Assembly (NCBI GenBank): GCA_018136815.1
Contig: CM030933.1
Location: 7,169,137-7,233,136, forward strand
Direction of reading: 5' to 3'
Length of the DNA stretch: 64,000 nt
Source: Isochrysis galbana
Taxonomy: Eukaryota > Haptophyta > Isochrysidales > Isochrysidaceae
Shown in pieces: positions 60,201 through 64,000 of the stretch; positions within the stretch are counted from its first letter, which is position 1, and every line of letters begins with the position of its first letter. Both the position numbers and the translations under genes were made by a program. Under the pieces are notes generated by a model. The model was not told where the DNA came from and made no database searches. It saw nothing but the letters and a program-made list of their open reading frames with translations.

Positions 60201-60888
60201 CGCCCTCCTTCTGGAAGTTGAAGTTGGGGTCGGTGAAGAAGCGGAAGCCCGTGTCCGCCCCCTGCTCCGCAAACTTGACGCCCGTCTGAAGGCCACCCTG
60301 CGCAAACGGCATCCAGCCACCCGCTTTGCCGGTCGGCGCTGCGGCGCCATCCGCAACCTCGTCAGACTTCTCAGGCGCAGGCGCCGAGATCGCAGCGAAA
60401 CCGGCCTTCGTCGCCGCGCCAGAGTCCTGGTACGCCGCACCCTCCTTCTGGAAGTCGAAGTTGGGGTCGGTGGCGAAGCGGAACGCCGTGTTGCCGCCCT
60501 GCGAGGCAAAGTTGCCGCCCGTCGACACTCCCTCTTTCATGAAGCTCTGCCAGCCACCCTTCTCGGGAGCGGCAGCCGCCGCCGAGATGGGCGCATCTGC
60601 CGGCGCAGTCTGGGGAGCGAGACCCGCGAGGCCGCCAAACATTGACTGAGTCTGAGCGCCCGACTGCTGGTAGGCCTCGCCCTCCTTCTGGAAGTTGAAG
60701 TTGGGGTCGGTGAAGAAGCGGAAGCCCGTGTCCGCCCCCTGCTCCGCAAACTTGACGCCCGTCTGAAGGCCACCCTGCGCAAACGGCATCCAGCCACCCG
60801 CTTTGCCGGTCGTCTCTGTCTGTTCGGCAGATGGCTTGGCTGTCTGCGCGGCAGCGCCGATTGCGGCGAGAAGCGTGAGAGGCCGCAT
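57253..60888 (-). CDS. Membrane-anchored protein of higher-order tandem repeats (1211 aa)
   Basis: ATG at 60888 begins a signal peptide (MRPLTLLAAIGAAAQTA); the frame is open further upstream only through CT-repeat translation. Six units follow, each with two related ~60-residue modules: GGWMPFAQGGLQTGVKFAEQ ... NFNFQKEGEAYQQSG, and GGWQSF.KEGVSTGGNF ... NFDFQKEGAAYQDSG. Unit length is 477 bp, or 426 bp where 17 codons are missing from the second module. The order from the N-terminus is long, long, short, long, short, last. Two diverged modules (TWQEFMSTGINTG..., NWEEFMHTGIQAG...) come next, then a TM segment (IPLFLLMIAGIAALI) and a short RRIKTR-type tail. It is a type I surface or endomembrane protein of unknown function. 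Confidence 0.75.
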   Translation of the reverse strand: MRPLTLLAAIGAAAQTAKPSAEQTETTGKAGGWMPFAQGGLQTGVKFAEQGADTGFRFFTDPNFNFQKEGEAYQQSGAQTQSMFGGLAGLAPQTAPADAPISAAAAAPEKGGWQSFMKEGVSTGGNFASQGGNTAFRFATDPNFDFQKEGAAYQDSGAATKAGFAAISAPAPEKSDEVADGAAAPTGKAGGWMPFAQGGLQTGVKFAEQGADTGFRFFTDPNFNFQKEGEAYQQSGAQTQSMFGGLAGLAPQTAPADAPISAAAAAPEKGGWQSFMKEGVSTGGNFASQGGNTAFRFATDPNFDFQKEGAAYQDSGAATKAGFAAISAPAPEKSDEVADGAAAPTGKAGGWMPFAQGGLQTGVKFAEQGADTGFRFFTDPNFNFQKEGEAYQQSGAQTQSMFGGLAGLAPQTAPADAPISAAAAAPEKGGWQSFTKEGVSTGGNFDFQKEGAAYQDSGAATKAGFAAISAPAPEKSDEVADGAAAPTGKAGGWMPFAQGGLQTGVKFAEQGADTGFRFFTDPNFNFQKEGEAYQQSGAQTQSMFGGLAGLAPQTAPADAPISAAAAAPEKGGWQSFMKEGVSTGGNFASQGGNTAFRFATDPNFDFQKEGAAYQDSGAATKAGFAAISAPAPEKSDEVADGAAAPTGKAGGWMPFAQGGLQTGVKFAEQGADTGFRFFTDPNFNFQKEGEAYQQSGAQTQSMFGGLAGLTPQTAPADAPISAAAAAPEKGGWQSFTKEGVSTGGNFDFQKEGAAYQDSGAATKAGFAAISAPAPEKSDEVADGAAAPTGKAGGWMPFAQGGLQTGVKFAEQGADTGFRFFTDPNFNFQKEGEAYQQSGAQTQSMFGGLAGLAPQTAPADAPISAAAAAPEKGGWQSFMKEGVSTGGNFASQGGNTAFRFATDPNFDFQKEGAAYQDSGAATKAGFAAISAPAPEKAATSTSSTPTSSSDSTATQPQGPSVATTQSVHTWQEFMSTGINTGINYAMAGAETAGDFSAGKADGAATGQKFGELSQQTGSNFAVLSGGSPAMAASTPSTTTLSPAPQASKAVATVTPAAVNSASAPTQPTTQPTVHNWEEFMHTGIQAGLAYAKAGAETAEAFSEGKADGAATAQKFGSLSQATGNDFATLSGLPSALAASASSAAQAPSPIEAIRVEPAATHSPPHREALGSIPLFLLMIAGIAALITRRIKTRSDNQSRGHYLPQNDEDELV

Positions 60889-61275
60889 CAGCACTTTGCA
60901 ACGGAGGGTGTGATCCGGAGGGGGCGCAGGGAGGTACGAGGAGGGAAGTGGGTGGGGAGAGGGAAAGGGGTCGGGGGTGCCGTTGCTCGGGGCACGCTGT
61001 GCAGTGGCGCGCGGTGGTGTGGGAAGGTGGAGCGGGGTGGAGGGAGGGCTGCGAGGGAGCCGAGGCGGCGAGCGGGGGCGGGGGGGGAGGCGGGGGGAAG
61101 AGGGGGGGGGGCGGGGGGGGGGGGCCGCGGGGGGGGGGCGGCGGAGGAGTTGATGACGAGAGAGAGACGGTTGTGGAGGAGAGAGATCTGCGAGGGAGAG
61201 AGAGAGAGGGAAAGGGTCCGACGGCCAAAGAGAGAGAGAGAGAGAGAGAGAGAGAAGCGAGAGAGGGGACACACG

Positions 61276-61331
<56 letters not shown>

Positions 61332-61781
61332 GAGGTGGGGGGGGGGGGGAGACCGAGGGCCAAGGAGGAGAAAGGAGGAGGAGGATCGAAGAGAAGCCTC
61401 AAAGATAAGGGGAAAAAGGAGGGCGAGCCTCTTTCTTCTCCCGGTTTGGTGGCGGCCCCTCCCCCCCTTCTCTTCTTTCTTCCTCTCCTCGCTCTCCACA
61501 AAGAGAAGATGGTCGCCACACACACGAGGCACCTCTCCCTCTCTCTCTCTCTCCCAAGCGAGTTGAAGTCCTCCTTCTTCTTCTCTCTCACAATATCAGC
61601 TTGGTTCGCCGTTTGGTACTTCTCTCTCACTCCCTCGCGCCCCTCTCTCCTCGCAATCCGTCAGAGAGCTTCTTCTCCTCCTCCTCCTACTCTCTCAGCC
61701 TCATCAACTATCAAAACTCCTCCAATTCAAAGGTGTGGAGCCCACCTTCAGCGTCCTTCCTCTCGTCTTGTGCGCACACAT

Positions 61782-61819
<38 letters not shown>

Positions 61820-62572
61820 CCCCCGCCCCCCCCCCCGGGCGCGCCGAACAACCCCGCGCCCTCCCCCTTCCCCCTCCTTGCTTCCTCCTTCCCTCATGAT
61901 CAAACAGGGGGGGTTTATCGGTAGTATTTAGCCGTGGGATATGTGTGAGGATTTTTTTAGGGGTGTGTAGAATGTTCCCAAGACTGGACAACTACTACCT
62001 CCGTTCCAATACTGAGGTGTCACGCAGGCTATTGATGAATTGTTGAAGGGGGTAATTTGCAGGGGCAATGGGGCACCCCACCCAGACTAAGAGGGTGCAG
62101 AGGGTGCATTGGCATTGGGGCTTAACCTGGCAAGCCCCTACTTGTGAAACACAGTGGGGTCTGCTTCCAAACACAGCAAAAACAGCCTGTGTTTGGCCAT
62201 TGATGAAGAAACACAGTGAAACACAGTGGGAAACACAGACACCGGGATACCGGGACTCTTTCTACTTTTACTTTTACACTTTATACTTTCTACCCTTTTT
62301 TTGCCACTTCGCCACACTCCCCACGTGCTCCGCTGGCATCGTAGCGAGCGCTCAATGCCGTCGTCTGCGCCTTTGCGGCGGCCGCGATTGCCCCCCCCCA
62401 CCACCACCACCATGCGCGCCACCGCCAACCCCAACCCCGACCGCGCCTCGCGCTCGGCCGCGGCGGCAGATCCCATCGCCGCGGAACGCTCGGACGCGCC
62501 ACCACCACTGCTGCCACCGCGCGAGACGCTTGCGCATCAGTGGGGGCTGCTCCTCAACGGCAACAGAGGCAA
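60889..62572. other. Intergenic, purine/CT repeats
   Basis: 60960-61180 is G-rich, 61184-61330 is (GA)n, and 61783-61815 is (CT)n. ORFs crossing them are artefacts. A Stowaway-like CTACCTCCGTTCC end lies near 61995. 62068-62560 shows no supported gene. Confidence 0.6.
61184..61330. repeat. (GA)n/(CT)n tract upstream of the repeat-protein gene
   Basis: CT on the coding strand of 57253-60888, about 300-440 bp before its ATG. Confidence 0.9.
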
Positions 62573-62684
62573 CTATCGTTAAACCGATAGGGTCATGGAG
62601 CGCGCGCCGCTCCCCTCCCCTCCTGCCGCCCCACCCGCCGCGATGGATGATCGGGCCATGCTCGAAAGTCGCGTTCCGTCAAAA
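62573..62684 (+). repeat. Palindrome plus ATGGAGCGCGC cassette, copy E
   Basis: Palindrome CTATCG-gttaaac type (CTATCGttaaacCGATAG, 62573-62590), 4 bp, ATGGAGCGCGC at 62595. The next bases match copy B (GATCGGGCCATGCTCGA). It runs into a reversed GACGGAACGCGAC motif at 62668-62684, where homology to B ends. Confidence 0.6.
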
Positions 62685-62816
62685 GAGGACCACAATCTGT
62701 TTTCTTTTTAGTTATGAACAACAGTGGTACAAAACAAAGCTAATCGCCGTATACGAGATGTGCATAGAAACTTTTTTTAACATAAAGTCGCCGTATACGT
62801 TTCGTTTACGCAGCAC

Positions 62817-63120
62817 ATGTGATTACTTGCAATCATTGAGCACGCCGTGCGTATGCGCATCGACTTCCCCCTCGCGAGGGCGCCGTGCGTGCGCATAGAA
62901 ACTTTTTTCCCTAAGGCCCACATTAACGTAAAGTAGCCATATACGAGACGTTTCGTTTGCGCAGCACGTGTGATTGCTTGCAATCATTGTGCACGCCGTG
63001 CGTATGCACATCGGCTCCCCCCCCCCGCGGGGCGCCGTGCGTGCGCATAGCAACTTCCAGGAAGGTGCACGCCGTGCGTTCACTCTTTCCGCGGGGGACT
63101 CTGGACGCAGAGGCGTTCGG
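62817..63120. repeat. GCACG-S-CGTGC repeat cluster
   Basis: Two similar ~140-bp units (62817-62910 and 62955-63060), each with CAGCACRTGTGATT, TTGCAATCATTG, then GCACGCCGTGCGTATGC and GCGCCGTGCGTGCGCATAG. A third GCACGCCGTGCG with CTTTCCGCGGGGGACTCTGG (63068-63110) is inverted at 54600-54660. Confidence 0.7.
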
Positions 63121-63524
63121 GAACCGCGGGGGCACCCCTGGGGCCGGGGAAAATATTACCGTATATTGCGAAAACACTAACGTAAACAATCGATAGGTCT
63201 TGGGGTCTCTCCCCCGGGTCCCCTCCTCCCCCTCTCATCGACCTACCAGAGAGAGACGGCTCCTACTGCCTGCCTCCCTCCTCCCTCCTCGCTCACCCTC
63301 CAGCTCTCTCCTCGCCCTCGTCTTCCTCACGATGGTGACGACTCGGCGCGCATCGGTACGGTCCTCCGTCCTCTCCTCTCGTGCTCCTGCTCGCTGGTTT
63401 CGTTCGACTCGCTCGACACAGCCACCTGTCGACTGGACGCCGAGCGCAAGCGCTGCTCGCACGACTCGTTCTTCTTCCTGCTCCAAGGGCGCGGCGGAGG
63501 AGGCGGATCCTGTTCGCGTTCCTG

Positions 63525-64000
63525 ATGCTGAGGAGGAGGCCCTTTCCCCGACCGATGAGGCCGCAAGAGATGGAACCTCTCGCCCCAGTGCAACAACCTG
63601 GGAACGCCCCGACCCCCGCGGAGGAACAACAAATGCCCCCCCCAGAAATCCGCATTAGCAAAAATGGTGAGTTCTACGCACGACATAAAGGCGTCTGGTT
63701 TGAGGCCGAACTGTCATACCTGGGCACGCCCATAATAGGAGAGCGACTACAAGGCGCACCAACCGACTTAGACATATACCCCCCCGCTAAATGGGGGGAA
63801 GGATACAAAGGAAACAGGATACTGGAATTTCCTCTGCCGGAAGAGTACGCATTAGACGGAAGCACACCATTAGACAAAACAGAGGTGAGCCACCTAACGA
63901 AAGCCCTTCAGAAACAGAACGGCAGAACCCAAACCCAAAGTGGACCTCAACGATGGAAGGATAGACTCCCGGTCAACACGAACACATGGAGGCATCTGGC
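63525..64000 (+). CDS. Unrecognised PPAKWG-family protein, 3' partial
   Basis: ATG 63525 (alternatives at 63555 and 63570) opens a frame that runs off the window edge. After a Pro/Gln-rich start comes PPPEIRISKNGEFYARHK, then ELSYLGTPI, DIYPPAKWGEGYKGNR, LEFPLPEEYALDGSTPLDKT and EVSHLTKALQKQ. The decayed copy at 28942-29702 has the same blocks in the same order. Conserved Trp, Gly and Tyr positions suggest a compact domain of about 100 residues. The family is repeated and lies downstream of a palindrome-ATGGAGCG cassette in both places, so it may be part of a mobile element. I do not recognise the domain. Confidence 0.6.
   Translation, partial: MLRRRPFPRPMRPQEMEPLAPVQQPGNAPTPAEEQQMPPPEIRISKNGEFYARHKGVWFEAELSYLGTPIIGERLQGAPTDLDIYPPAKWGEGYKGNRILEFPLPEEYALDGSTPLDKTEVSHLTKALQKQNGRTQTQSGPQRWKDRLPVNTNTWRHL

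Noticed and set aside
58254-60797. Several 291-codon and shorter Arg/Ser-rich ORFs on the minus strand and ~100-codon ORFs on the plus strand
   Set aside because: They are other-frame shadows of the tandem repeats of the 1211-residue gene and repeat with it.
60948-61931. 327-codon plus-strand ORF
   Set aside because: Translation of GA/G-rich and CT-rich simple sequence without domain content.

Overview
The window is nuclear DNA of a GC-rich, flagellated microbial eukaryote. Supporting signs are phased GT-AG introns and one GC-AG intron, single-copy host genes (ciliary MKS1, rRNA methyltransferase BUD23, eIF3d, acyl-CoA dehydrogenase, insulysin), and a very large repeat load. The insulysin-like protein has a signal-peptide-like N-terminus followed by a twin-Arg hydrophobic stretch. 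A GT29-like sialyltransferase and a fucosyltransferase-like gene are also present. I would guess an alga with a secondary plastid, perhaps a haptophyte, but the lineage is inference only. One assembly gap (N) lies at 4438-4537.

Layout: 1-1557 is the 3' part of an MKS1-type B9 gene. 3407-4437 holds four exons of a BUD23-type methyltransferase cut off by the gap. 4538-16869 is a Ty3/gypsy chromovirus on the minus strand. Its polyprotein carries, upstream of the protease, a complete phage-type cytosine-methyltransferase-like domain. 16895-18731 has an orphan exon and an O-fucosyltransferase-like gene. 20417-22410 is a defective hAT transposon with a perfect 8-bp target duplication. 23398-24645 is acyl-CoA dehydrogenase (ACADSB type), 26039-26620 GT29-like, 31057-32769 eIF3d, 35912-36823 a dienelactone-hydrolase-like protein, 38939-42866 a seven-exon M16 metalloprotease, and 43967-45073 a four-TM protein. 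46185-47895 is a small LTR element with 823-bp LTRs and a 5-bp target duplication. 47957-54402 is a second chromovirus that kept gag and the chromodomain but lost PR, RT, RNase H and IN. 57253-60888 encodes a membrane-anchored protein made of higher-order tandem repeats. 63525-64000 is the start of an unrecognised protein that has a decayed relative at 28942-29702.

The retroelements form one group. The two larger ones start gag inside the 5' LTR, read in frame through the LTR/internal junction, and separate gag from pol only by an in-frame TAG. All three end in CA preceded by related bases and share a G-rich polypurine tract, so the small element may be moved by the larger family.

The most interesting items are the methyltransferase-bearing polyprotein, the LTR-initiated gag with its conserved TAG, the Pol III box modules in the small element's LTRs, the cassette of variable palindromes 2-5 bp before ATGGAGCG (five copies), and the unrecognised repeated protein family. 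All boundaries and names are read by eye from the sequence; no searches were run.
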